13,642 nt of DNA from Thermoplasmata archaeon (lineage in GTDB: Archaea > Thermoplasmatota > Thermoplasmata > Thermoplasmatales > Thermoplasmataceae), in the NCBI GenBank assembly GCA_021835265.1, contig JAKBQK010000553.1, forward strand, positions 1-13,642, written 5' to 3'. Of this stretch, positions 8,305 through 13,642 are shown piece after piece; position 1 is the first letter of the stretch, and each line of letters begins with the position of its first letter. Both the position numbers and the translations under genes were made by a program. Below the pieces are notes generated by a model. It did no database searches. It was not told the DNA's origin and saw only the letters and a list, made by a program, of their open reading frames with translations.

Positions 8305-8626
8305 TCTCTTCGATCTCTTTTCTAAAGGTATCCACTATATCCTTGGTTGCTGTGTCCCTCACTGATTGCGGAGCACTCATGAACCCTATTTTTGCCGTTA
8401 TTTTTGCCATTTTAGCCATGGAATCATATTCCTTGATCTTTGCTTCTAGGTATCCTTCTATTATCCTTGCTAGCTCCTTCTTTAGCTCAGGATCCTCATT
8501 AAGTTTCTTCCTTACATATTCCTTAATCAGATCTTTCACTATGTCACGGACAGCTTCCAGATACATTTCTTCAGATGGAAGGGTGCTCATCATATCCTTG
8601 ATATATTTTTGAATGTCTTCAGGCAT
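8285..8626 (-). CDS. Small helical protein of unknown function
   Basis: I do not recognise this 113-residue protein. It is almost wholly helical and highly charged (EDIQKYIKDMM, KDLIKEYVRKKLNEDPEL, IIEGYLEAKIKEYDSMAKM), with amphipathic spacing, and a less charged stretch GFMSAPQS near residue 81 before the last helix. No membrane segment, Cys pair or catalytic motif is seen. It could be a coiled-coil partner protein. Convergent with DP1: the last 20 bases of the two genes overlap. Its promoter is TTATAAATA on the minus strand (8671-8679) or the CTTTATTTATT nearer the ATG. A plus-strand TATA box in the same place serves L41e. Confidence 0.7.
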   Translation of the reverse strand: MPEDIQKYIKDMMSTLPSEEMYLEAVRDIVKDLIKEYVRKKLNEDPELKKELARIIEGYLEAKIKEYDSMAKMAKITAKIGFMSAPQSVRDTATKDIVDTFRKEIEEIILRTL

Positions 8627-8671
8627 ATATTCAGAATGTAATAGAATAAATAAAGGTTCACAAAATAAATA

Positions 8672-8679
8672 TTTATAAG
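8672..8679 (+). promoter_or_regulatory. TATA box region shared by L41e and the divergent small gene
   Basis: TTTATAAG on the plus strand would start an L41e transcript near 8701 with a leader of about 44 bases that contains its ribosome site. The overlapping minus-strand TTATAAATA could drive the divergent small gene. A second plus-strand candidate, CTTATACTTT, lies at 8693-8702. Confidence 0.45.
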
Positions 8680-8744
8680 AAGTCTTAATATCCTTATACT
8701 TTATGTGGGAAAAATAAGTATTGTCTCACGATTGGGGTGAAATA

Positions 8745-8852
8745 TTGAAACGAAGTTCAAGAGATTGGAAAAAGAGAGGAAACATGCGCTGGAAATGGAA
8801 AAAGAAGAGAATTAGAAGACTGAAGAGGCAGAGAAGAGCCAACAAATCCTGA
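8745..8852 (+). CDS. rpl41e: Large-subunit ribosomal protein L41e
   Basis: One of the smallest ribosomal proteins, bound at the interface of the two subunits. The 35-residue product is almost all Arg, Lys and Trp, and [18 protein letters not shown] is the diagnostic core. Two starts are possible. ATG 8784 gives a 22-residue core. TTG 8745 adds [13 protein letters not shown] and has GGGGTGA 4 bases before it. I chose the TTG because of that site and because, from memory, other archaeal L41e proteins also begin with a KRSS-W-KK-G segment before the core. The gene stands alone, between a divergent small gene and a convergent membrane gene. T-runs follow at 8860-8864 and 8872-8876. Confidence 0.9.
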   Translation: MKRSSRDWKKRGNMRWKWKKKRIRRLKRQRRANKS

Positions 8853-8857
8853 TTTCA

Positions 8858-8908
8858 CCTTTTTGATCGAATTTTTATATTAATATTACCCGTTTCATGT
8901 AAACGGGT
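8858..8908 (+). terminator. T-runs and a hairpin after L41e
   Basis: T5 runs at 8860-8864 and 8872-8876 fit archaeal termination. They are followed by an 8-bp inverted repeat, ACCCGTTT (8888-8895) and AAACGGGT (8901-8908), with a 5-base loop. The hairpin may act for L41e or for the convergent gene ending at 8945. Confidence 0.4.
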
Positions 8909-8944
8909 GTATAATAGACATTTTTACCTTTTACATTAACCGTT

Positions 8945-9355
8945 TTAGATTTTATTCAAAATTTCCTCTTCCATAATTTCTTCCTTTTTGGAATTTACAA
9001 TCTTTTCATTTTTATACACAAGGAATCCACCTACTATTGAAACCAGTGGACCAATATAAAATCCTCCTCTTATGACCAGAATTATCAAACTGGCCAGTAT
9101 GGCTAGGATTCCTATACCGTAAAAACCCTTTCCCTTTCCGTAATAGCAAAAGATGATCACAATAAAGCTGAGAGCAATCACCGCAAGAGATGCATATGGA
9201 TTTATTTCTATGGATTTCAGGAATGCGAGTGAACCTGTTGATCCAGGATCAAGGCCGAGAATAAATACGATCAGAGCCAGAAAAACTCCGGAGATCATGC
9301 TTATCAGTGAACCGGAAAAAGTGAGCAAATATGAAAACCCCAGGGATATTTTCAT
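8945..9355 (-). CDS. Four-helix membrane protein of unknown function
   Basis: I do not recognise a specific family. The 136 residues form about four membrane helices: residues 6-34 (SYLLTFSGSLISMISGVFLA onwards), 54-73, 77-95 and 97-115. The loop LDPGSTGSLAFLKSIEINPY lies outside the membrane after the first helix, and the acidic/basic tail NSKKEEIMEEEILNKI is probably cytoplasmic. The repeated hydrophobic, Gly-rich pattern recalls small uncharacterised archaeal membrane proteins. A TATA-like CTTAAAAAACTTA on the minus strand near 9370-9384 would give a near-leaderless message at ATG 9355. Its 3' end faces L41e. Confidence 0.7.
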   Translation of the reverse strand: MKISLGFSYLLTFSGSLISMISGVFLALIVFILGLDPGSTGSLAFLKSIEINPYASLAVIALSFIVIIFCYYGKGKGFYGIGILAILASLIILVIRGGFYIGPLVSIVGGFLVYKNEKIVNSKKEEIMEEEILNKI

Positions 9356-9486
9356 AGAATTACATTGTTTTAAGTTTTTTAAGGTTTCTCAAACATATGC
9401 AACTGTTTGGAATGTTTAGAATTTATAAACAGGTTTCTTTATCACGCCTAAAAAATCCCACTTCAACTGACAGAACAGAGTCACTG

Positions 9487-9494
9487 TTAAATAG
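9487..9494 (+). promoter_or_regulatory. TATA box of tRNA-Trp
   Basis: TTAAATAG is centred about 26 bases before the first base of the tRNA, the expected archaeal spacing. Confidence 0.5.
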
Positions 9495-9516
9495 TTTTAT
9501 CTAATTCAGAACCTAC

Positions 9517-9657
9517 GGGGACATGGGGTAATCAGGCATCCTATTGGGCTCCAGTCAGGTTTTGATTAGAAACGGGTCAACTGATATGGTGATGATTGAC
9601 TGGAACTATGAACCGGGAAGAGACCCGCAGATCTGGGTTCAAATCCCAGTGTCCCCA
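9517..9657 (+). tRNA. tRNA-Trp (CCA) with a 68-base intron
   Basis: Acceptor GGGGACA (9517-9523) pairs fully with TGTCCCC (9650-9656), followed by discriminator A73 at 9657; CCA is not encoded. The D-arm contains G18G19 (9535-9536) and A21. Anticodon loop C32-U33-CCA-G37 is at 9549-9554 and resumes with A38 at 9623. T-arm CTGGG/CCCAG with loop TTCAAAT is at 9633-9649. The anticodon stem is TTGGG/CCCGC with a U-C pair at its top (27-43), and the variable loop has four bases. The intron, 9555-9622, interrupts between positions 37 and 38, the standard archaeal site cut by the splicing endonuclease. A run of eight Ts at 9685-9692 follows as terminator. Confidence 0.95.
9555..9622 (+). ncRNA. Box C/D guide RNA within the tRNA-Trp intron
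   Basis: The intron reads as a box C/D RNA guiding 2'-O-methylation of its own tRNA. A short stem GGT (9558-9560)/ACC (9612-9614) closes a degenerate box C (TGATTA, 9563-9568) and box D (ATGA, 9608-9611). Internal box D' is CTGA (9581-9584) and box C' is GTGATGA (9589-9595). Guide one, GACTGGA (9598-9604), pairs with TCCAGTC across the 5' splice site, and the fifth base before box D (G9603) faces C34. Guide two, CGGGTC (9573-9578), pairs with GACCCG at the 3' splice site, and the fifth base before box D' (G9576) faces C39. The same arrangement is known for tRNA-Trp introns of other euryarchaea, where positions 34 and 39 are methylated. Confidence 0.85.
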
Positions 9658-9914
9658 TCTCAGACGAATACTCTGACTTTGTTATTTTTTTTAACTTCTA
9701 AACCGCACATATTACTGCCTCCTAAAATTCGGGAAAAAACCGGGGTTCCCGCGCCCATGCGTAAAGCTTTAATGTCACTACCCAGAATATTATCATAGTA
9801 AATGAATGTGTTTTTAGACTCCATTACCTCTCAATTTATTTTTACCTCAGATTACGAATTGATAATCATAAATGATAGTATGTATTAATATGCTCCATAC
9901 TTATTAATTACTAA
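9658..9914 (+). other. Gap between tRNA-Trp and the accessory block
   Basis: No gene is supported here. It contains the tRNA terminator (T8 at 9685-9692), a GC-rich patch with inverted arms CGGGAA (9730-9735) and TTCCCG (9746-9751), and an AT-rich promoter zone for the winged-helix gene. That zone has a palindrome ATCAT-AA-ATGAT (9865-9876) just upstream of the TATA box, a possible operator for the regulator itself. Confidence 0.5.
9883..9890 (+). promoter_or_regulatory. TATA box of the winged-helix gene
   Basis: TATTAATA is centred 28 bases before TTG 9915. No ribosome site stands before the TTG, consistent with a leaderless message. Confidence 0.5.
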
Positions 9915-10433
9915 TTGTCAATCAAGAAGTCAGGCTACGAGGATGAAATTTTAAAATTCATCTATACAAATTACCAAGACGTAGAGATTCCAATGACTAA
10001 ACTTCAAGATATTATAACTTCATATTATACTGTAACTAGCTCAGTGGGTTCATTATATGAAAGCGGGTTGGTCAATAAACGAGAGGTTGTCTCTGGAAGA
10101 AAAACGATAATGATCTCTTTGACTAAAAAAGGAAGAGAAGTTGCAGAGCAACTCAAAAGAGCTGAGGCAATTTCACAAGGCAGGAAGCTCTCATCCACAG
10201 AAAGGTACGCTGTAATTCTATATCTATACCGAAACGGATCAAAGAATCTGAAGGAAATCAATGAAGATCTTCCAGGATCAACTGAAATTTTAAGGGAGCT
10301 TGAAAAACTGAATGTTGTAAAGCAGGAAATCAAAAGTTCAAAATATCCTCAGGAAACAACGTTGAGTTTGACTGAGAAGGGAATGGAGATTGGATTAAGA
10401 TTTGAGGAATTGGAGAGGATGATGGAAGAATGA
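9915..10433 (+). CDS. Tandem winged-helix regulator-like protein
   Basis: 172 residues that look like two winged-helix domains in a row. The first (about 8-85) runs from GYEDEILKFIYTNYQ through a recognition-helix region TVTSSVGSLYESGLVNKR to the wing and the phrase ISLTKKGREVAEQL. The second (about 92-165) repeats this plan, with RYAVILYLYRNGS, ILRELEKLNVVKQE and LSLTEKGMEIGLRF. Such xSLTxKG endings are typical of archaeal MarR/PadR-like helices. The TTG start is chosen from the TATA spacing. Its stop overlaps an ATG (ATGA) that opens a mini-ORF leading to the next gene. It probably autoregulates the accessory block; direct DNA binding is inferred. Confidence 0.75.
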   Translation: MSIKKSGYEDEILKFIYTNYQDVEIPMTKLQDIITSYYTVTSSVGSLYESGLVNKREVVSGRKTIMISLTKKGREVAEQLKRAEAISQGRKLSSTERYAVILYLYRNGSKNLKEINEDLPGSTEILRELEKLNVVKQEIKSSKYPQETTLSLTEKGMEIGLRFEELERMMEE

Positions 10434-10495
10434 ACGAAAGTGTGGATAATTCAAAGAGCAATGATTTCCAGAATAGGTTAGGGGTGTATATGTAA
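10430..10495 (+). CDS. Candidate 21-codon coupling mini-ORF
   Basis: The ATG overlaps the stop of the winged-helix gene (ATGA) and the TAA overlaps the next ATG (TAATG). The polar product begins MNESVDNSKSND. Its position at both junctions suggests ribosomes pass straight from one gene to the next. A functional peptide is not implied. Confidence 0.35.
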   Translation: MNESVDNSKSNDFQNRLGVYM

Positions 10496-11460
10496 TGTTG
10501 GTAGTTAACTCATACGTCCTTGTAGGAGAAGATTCTTTCAATCCAACATTGAAAATAGTAATAGAAGTAGAAATTAAAGTTGGGTCGGAAGTTTTAATCA
10601 ATGCGTTCGGAGACTTGAATTATCATGGAAAAAAAATTGGAAGATTGGAACCTTCAACTCAAAACGTTTTTGGTTTCCCCCTCTTCGCAATAAAATCCGA
10701 ACTAAAGGATCAATCAGTTAAATATAATGTGGGTTTTGAATGCAAATTAGATAAGAATGTCTTAAAATACATAAGCGATGGAAGAAAAGCGGAAAAGAAT
10801 GGAGACGTAGTATTTATAGCCGAAATAAGGCTAATTTATCTTGAAAATCGAGCCTACATAATAGAATCCAGAGTTCAAACAAATTTAGCAACGAACAACA
10901 CCGCAAACATGTTATCAACTCTAAATGGTACTTCATACTTGGAAATGAGAACATACAACCCACAAATTCCAATGACAATTAAATCATCGGATTGGATAAA
11001 TGATTTTGCACCAAAACTAGGATTGGGGGAATATGAAATAATAGAAATCCCTAGATTAAATGCTGTAAATATAAAGGAAAAATTCAGCAATTCACTTTCC
11101 GCCCTTGAGGTATCCAGGAAATACCTGTACTCTTTAAACAACGGCTCTGCAATGTCATCACTCCGGAATTCTTTAAGGGAATTCAACGAGGCATTGAAAA
11201 ATCTTGGATATAGAGACGAGAATGGAAAAAATGTGGATTACGGTAAAATATTCGATAGAAACAAAAACAATGAAATTTTAGTTGAAACATTGCAGAAAAA
11301 TCTATATAGTTCAAGCTCCAGAGGAGAAGAACCCGCAGCAGCACATATGGGTAATTCGGTTGAAGGATATGAAATCGAATCAATGATATTCATGACCTAT
11401 TCATTGTACAAGATGGTTTTCGAAAAGCTTCGAGAGAAAGAGGAATCAGAGGGTGATTGA
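10495..11460 (+). CDS. Two-part protein of unknown function in the accessory block
   Basis: I do not recognise a named family. The 321 residues fall into two parts. Residues 1-165 are rich in beta strands (SYVLVG, LKIVIEVEIKVG, NGDVVFIAEIRLIYLENRAYIIE). A short hinge with SDWINDF and PKLGLGEYEIIEIPR (165-187) leads to a helical second part from 190 on (FSNSLSALEVSRKYLYSL, SLRNSLREFNEALKNLG). Near the end, AAAHMGN (281-287) is followed by an acidic stretch and a last amphipathic helix. Phage- and defence-linked proteins often join a beta-rich front to such a hinge and helical tail, but this is only a resemblance. Start ATG 10495 overlaps the mini-ORF stop, with AGGGGTG about 10 bases upstream. 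The 3' end overlaps a second mini-gene by 8 bases. Confidence 0.8.
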   Translation: MLVVNSYVLVGEDSFNPTLKIVIEVEIKVGSEVLINAFGDLNYHGKKIGRLEPSTQNVFGFPLFAIKSELKDQSVKYNVGFECKLDKNVLKYISDGRKAEKNGDVVFIAEIRLIYLENRAYIIESRVQTNLATNNTANMLSTLNGTSYLEMRTYNPQIPMTIKSSDWINDFAPKLGLGEYEIIEIPRLNAVNIKEKFSNSLSALEVSRKYLYSLNNGSAMSSLRNSLREFNEALKNLGYRDENGKNVDYGKIFDRNKNNEILVETLQKNLYSSSSRGEEPAAAHMGNSVEGYEIESMIFMTYSLYKMVFEKLREKEESEGD

Positions 11461-11551
11461 TAATTATGAGACGACAAGCATAAGTTTGTCTGAAAAGGGA
11501 ATGGAGATAGGAGAGATTCTAAGTAAGGTAGAGGGAATGATGGAGGAATGA
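11453..11551 (+). pseudogene. 32-codon copy of the winged-helix C-terminus
   Basis: Reading from GTG 11453, the frame gives MIDNYETTSISLSEKG and ends in GMMEE. The last 28 or so residues match the end of the winged-helix protein (ETTLSLTEKGMEIG...ERMMEE), with identical SL-EKGMEIG and MMEE blocks and similar DNA (10346-10433 against 11468-11551). The DNA-binding parts are missing. It is either the remnant of a second regulator gene or a kept mini-gene whose end (ATGATGGAGGAATGA) supplies the ribosome site GGAGG for the next gene. The GTG overlaps the previous gene's stop by 8 bases. Confidence 0.6.
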
Positions 11552-11557
11552 TAAAAA

Positions 11558-12508
11558 ATGAAAATTTATGAATCGAGTTTCACAGAGAAAAAGCTAGAAG
11601 AAATGTATAACTTGATAAAAGAGACTGATGGATCAAAAGTACAGCTTTATGCGATTTCAGTAGAGAAAAATAAAGAAAAAGAGAAGATTTGGACCGTTAA
11701 TACACTTTCAATAACAAAATCTCTCGGGGATGAAATGATTGAATCTGCAAAGGGGTATCTTATCCAAAAAAGCCAACTCAGGATAAAGGATTTCGATTTG
11801 AAGAGCGATTTGTCGCCTGAATATTTGATTGGAAAGTTAGCTGACGATCAAGTTCCTGTCTTAAATAAAATAATTAGTGAAATGAAGAGAAGTGATAATT
11901 CTCCAATTTCATATGGAGAGTTGTCAAAATCAACTCATCTTATCGGTTTTGCGATAGAAATAGGTGAAAAAATAACTATTTTCAATAAAGTAACAAAAGC
12001 CAGATTGTTAAATCCTAAAAAATACTTATATCTTGTAGAATCCCGTACAGGGGAGCTCACACATCTCAAAGAAAACAATTTATTATCTATACCGAATAGC
12101 ATTGACGCAATTCTATATGAGGATCCTCTGTACATCTTGAACGTCAATCATTTTCTTTCTCTGTTTGATTATGGGGAGGCTTTTACAAAATTTATAGATA
12201 ATGCAAAAACCAGTTTGGCCAACATAGTGGATGATGTTCAGTATGTGATTGATGAGACCTCCCCACATATAATGGAGTTCAAGCGCCTGGCTTCTGCTTG
12301 TGCTGGTTATGTAGATAGAATAGTAAGAGAAAATACTAACCTTGAGCCTATTGCAAAATCATATAACCTTGAAATATCATTTTCCAATGGAAAGATCTCA
12401 GTAAAGAATTCAAAGCTTAAGGATATCCTCTCATTATTAAACGGACAGGCTGTGAGAGACGAACTATTCAAAGAAAAATACCTTGCTCGTGAAAAGGAGA
12501 AGGTTTGA
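11558..12508 (+). CDS. kwaB: KwaB-like protein with DUF4868-type region
   Basis: 316 residues, about the length of KwaB from the bacterial Kiwa anti-phage system. The stretch from about 125 to 230 carries what I read as the DUF4868 pattern: a strand-rich segment HLIGFAIEIGEKITIFNKV, then KKYLYLVESRTGEL, then LLSIPNSIDAILYEDPLYIL, and FLSLFDYGEAFTKFI. In known systems KwaB is a cytosolic effector that binds DNA and works with the membrane protein KwaA. The first 120 residues and the last 85 are mainly helical. Ribosome site GGAGG (11542-11546) lies 11 bases before ATG 11558, inside the preceding mini-gene. The 3' end faces a four-helix membrane protein 20 bases away. The call is by pattern memory only and could be another DUF4868-bearing protein. 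Confidence 0.55.
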   Translation: MKIYESSFTEKKLEEMYNLIKETDGSKVQLYAISVEKNKEKEKIWTVNTLSITKSLGDEMIESAKGYLIQKSQLRIKDFDLKSDLSPEYLIGKLADDQVPVLNKIISEMKRSDNSPISYGELSKSTHLIGFAIEIGEKITIFNKVTKARLLNPKKYLYLVESRTGELTHLKENNLLSIPNSIDAILYEDPLYILNVNHFLSLFDYGEAFTKFIDNAKTSLANIVDDVQYVIDETSPHIMEFKRLASACAGYVDRIVRENTNLEPIAKSYNLEISFSNGKISVKNSKLKDILSLLNGQAVRDELFKEKYLAREKEKV

Positions 12509-12528
12509 ACTCACTTCAATCACTTTAT

Positions 12529-13098
12529 TTAATTAGAATAGGTACGATATCCAAAAAGGAAGAAATCATCGATTATTAAGTATGCTTTAAATTGTATATT
12601 TGATTGTACTTTTTCTCTTGAAATAATTAAAATCTGTCCACCACCGCTTGTTTTTACTTTAAAGAGGAAAGGGAATTTAATTCGAACAGCTATAATTTGA
12701 TAGATTAAGCTCTCTCTCAGAAAAATAGTAAAGAATAGGATACTGATGATAGGTATTAGAAGTAACACAATTAGTTCAGTAAGATAAGAAGAAGAAACTG
12801 CTGTAACATCTAAAGTCATTACTGGTAAAACCGTAATCACAATTGTCAGGATCAATGGCCACATCTCTGAAGCTCCTTCTCTTTCTGTCAATTCAACTTT
12901 GAATAATTTTGGATTGAATTCTTTCTTATCGTTTATGAATTTTATAAAATACACATTAATCACTATAGATAGTGCGGTTAAAATGGTAAAAACTGCTATT
13001 AGCGAATTTTCTTTTGTTAAAAATGATACGATCATTGAGGCAATAAAAATCGGTAAAGATACTCCAACTGAGAGGATTAAATTTAATTTAAATCCCAC
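12529..13098 (-). CDS. Four-helix membrane protein, candidate KwaA-like partner
   Basis: 189 residues with four membrane helices: about 5-27 (LNLILSVGVSLPIFIASMI), 31-54, 79-105 (MWPLILTIVITVLPVMTL) and 108-128. A cytoplasmic C-terminal part of about 60 residues follows, ending in strands QILIISREKVQ and FKAYLIIDDFFLFGYR. Four helices plus a short cytosolic tail and this length suit KwaA, the membrane sensor of Kiwa, and it lies beside the KwaB-like gene. It is, however, convergent with that gene rather than upstream and co-directional, so the partnership is inferred. The start is GTG 13098; a TATA box on the minus strand (13155-13166, ATATATAAATA type) gives a leader of about 35 bases containing GGTGTGA. 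I do not recognise the sequence itself. Confidence 0.6.
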   Translation of the reverse strand: MGFKLNLILSVGVSLPIFIASMIVSFLTKENSLIAVFTILTALSIVINVYFIKFINDKKEFNPKLFKVELTEREGASEMWPLILTIVITVLPVMTLDVTAVSSSYLTELIVLLLIPIISILFFTIFLRESLIYQIIAVRIKFPFLFKVKTSGGGQILIISREKVQSNIQFKAYLIIDDFFLFGYRTYSN

Positions 13099-13182
13099 TT
13101 TATCACACCATGTATATAGATGTAAACTTAGACTTTATCTTTTTCATTTTAATACTTATTTATATATCTTCTCATTTTCAAC

Positions 13183-13389
13183 CTATAATAACTGCATTTC
13201 TTCCAGCAGCTCTTTTGCATTCTCATTAGCTATCCTGGATATCACATAATTGAATTTCTCCTCTAACATTGCTATAAGTTCCTCCTTTGTTTGTGCCTCT
13301 ACTGAGAACTTCTTGAATATGTCATAATTCACATCAAGCTGATCCTTCCTTCTTGAGTTGTATTCCTTGTTGAACGGATTTATCTTCAT
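13183..13389 (-). CDS. Small charged helical protein, unknown
   Basis: I do not recognise this 68-residue protein. It starts MKINPFNKEYNSRRKDQ, contains KEELIAMLEEKFNYVISRI (helical, amphipathic) and ends AKELLEEMQLL. No membrane segment or catalytic motif. The size suits an antitoxin-like or DNA/protein-binding accessory factor, but nothing shows that directly. Start ATG 13389 has an AT-rich upstream zone (about 13410-13425) near the TATA position. It is co-directional with the four-helix gene, 84 bases ahead of it, and could be read together with it although that gene has its own TATA box. Confidence 0.6.
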   Translation of the reverse strand: MKINPFNKEYNSRRKDQLDVNYDIFKKFSVEAQTKEELIAMLEEKFNYVISRIANENAKELLEEMQLL

Positions 13390-13525
13390 ACATACTGAGT
13401 AATTTAATGAGTTCTAAAATTTTATTGTTCAGGGCAACGAACACATCATTTATAATATATATTAACACTCAACGTTTTTAATATCTATCTACATATTAAT
13501 CTTATAAATCTCATGGGCTCAGATA

Positions 13526-13642
13526 ATGGAACGTTCAGTTTCAATAACGATAGATGCTCTTGTTAATTGACTTATTGAGGCCTTCAAACATCCATATTCT
13601 TGGATGTCTTGGTTCCTAATATTTAAGCTACGGAAGATTAAT
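13526..13642 (+). pseudogene. Interrupted reading frame at the right edge
   Basis: ATG 13526 stands about 21-25 bases after a good TATA box (TTATAAAT, 13502-13509). It reads MERSVSITIDALVN, then TGA (13568-13570), and continues in the same frame to the window edge as LIEAFKHPYSWMSWFL and KLRKIN. The sense-looking text on both sides of the stop suggests a broken gene, perhaps a transposase start, though I cannot name the family. The stretch 13390-13525 holds only promoters. Confidence 0.45.

Noticed and set aside
9544..9798. 84-codon open frame across the tRNA-Trp region
   Set aside because: It lies over the tRNA and its intron and has no protein-like pattern; the RNA explains the sequence.
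11320..11360. HEPN RNase motif in the two-part protein
   Set aside because: An Arg and a His occur (R276, H284), but the spacing is too long for the R-x4-6-H signature and the surroundings do not fit.
10495..12508. The 321- and 316-residue proteins as duplicates of each other
   Set aside because: Apart from similar length and both following a regulator tail, no shared motif blocks are visible.
13568..13570. TGA as selenocysteine readthrough
   Set aside because: No SECIS-like hairpin or selenoprotein context is seen, and the trait is not expected in this lineage; decay is simpler.
9633..13642. Integration site: second copy of the tRNA-Trp 3' end
   Set aside because: I looked for a repeat of the T-arm and acceptor end downstream and saw none in the window, and no integrase gene. 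An attachment site beyond the edge cannot be excluded.
1..13642. CRISPR arrays, rRNA genes or intact insertion sequences
   Set aside because: No regularly spaced repeats, no rRNA-like sequence and no transposase with terminal inverted repeats were seen.

Overview
The window is archaeal and most likely from the Thermoplasmata (a Thermoplasma/Ferroplasma/Cuniculiplasma-type genome). The evidence is a DP1 small subunit of the archaeal D-family DNA polymerase, a tiny ribosomal protein L41e gene, TATA boxes about 25 bases before leaderless or near-leaderless starts, GGAGGTGA ribosome sites inside operons, and a tRNA-Trp with an intron that looks like a box C/D methylation guide. The lineage is inferred from gene content and style; no database search was possible.

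Left part (1-5828): quinones and quinol oxidation. A minus-strand run encodes a ribbon-helix-helix regulator, a UbiD-type decarboxylase and a UbiA-type prenyltransferase that runs off the left edge. The pair fits the late steps of menaquinone-type quinone synthesis. Divergent from it, a three-gene plus-strand operon holds an unrecognised multi-pass membrane protein, CydA with a short Q-loop region, and a divergent CydB. The regulator and the membrane protein share a 178-base divergent promoter region, so quinone making and quinol oxidising lie back to back.

Middle part (5881-9657): household genes. These are an EamA-type transporter (minus), DP1 (plus), a small helical protein whose 3' end overlaps that of DP1 (minus), L41e (plus), a four-helix membrane protein (minus) and tRNA-Trp(CCA). 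The 68-base tRNA intron carries C, D', C' and D boxes. Its two guide stretches place C34 and C39 exactly at the fifth base before box D and box D'.

Right part (9883-13642): an accessory block directly downstream of tRNA-Trp. It holds a tandem winged-helix regulator, a 21-codon coupled mini-ORF, an unrecognised two-part protein, a 32-codon mini-gene repeating the regulator's C-terminus, a protein resembling KwaB/DUF4868, a convergent four-helix membrane protein that could be its KwaA-like partner, a small helical protein, and a broken reading frame at the right edge. I read this as a possible archaeal Kiwa-like defence module with added regulator and cargo genes in an unusual arrangement. It is the best candidate here for something new, but the family calls rest on pattern recognition only.
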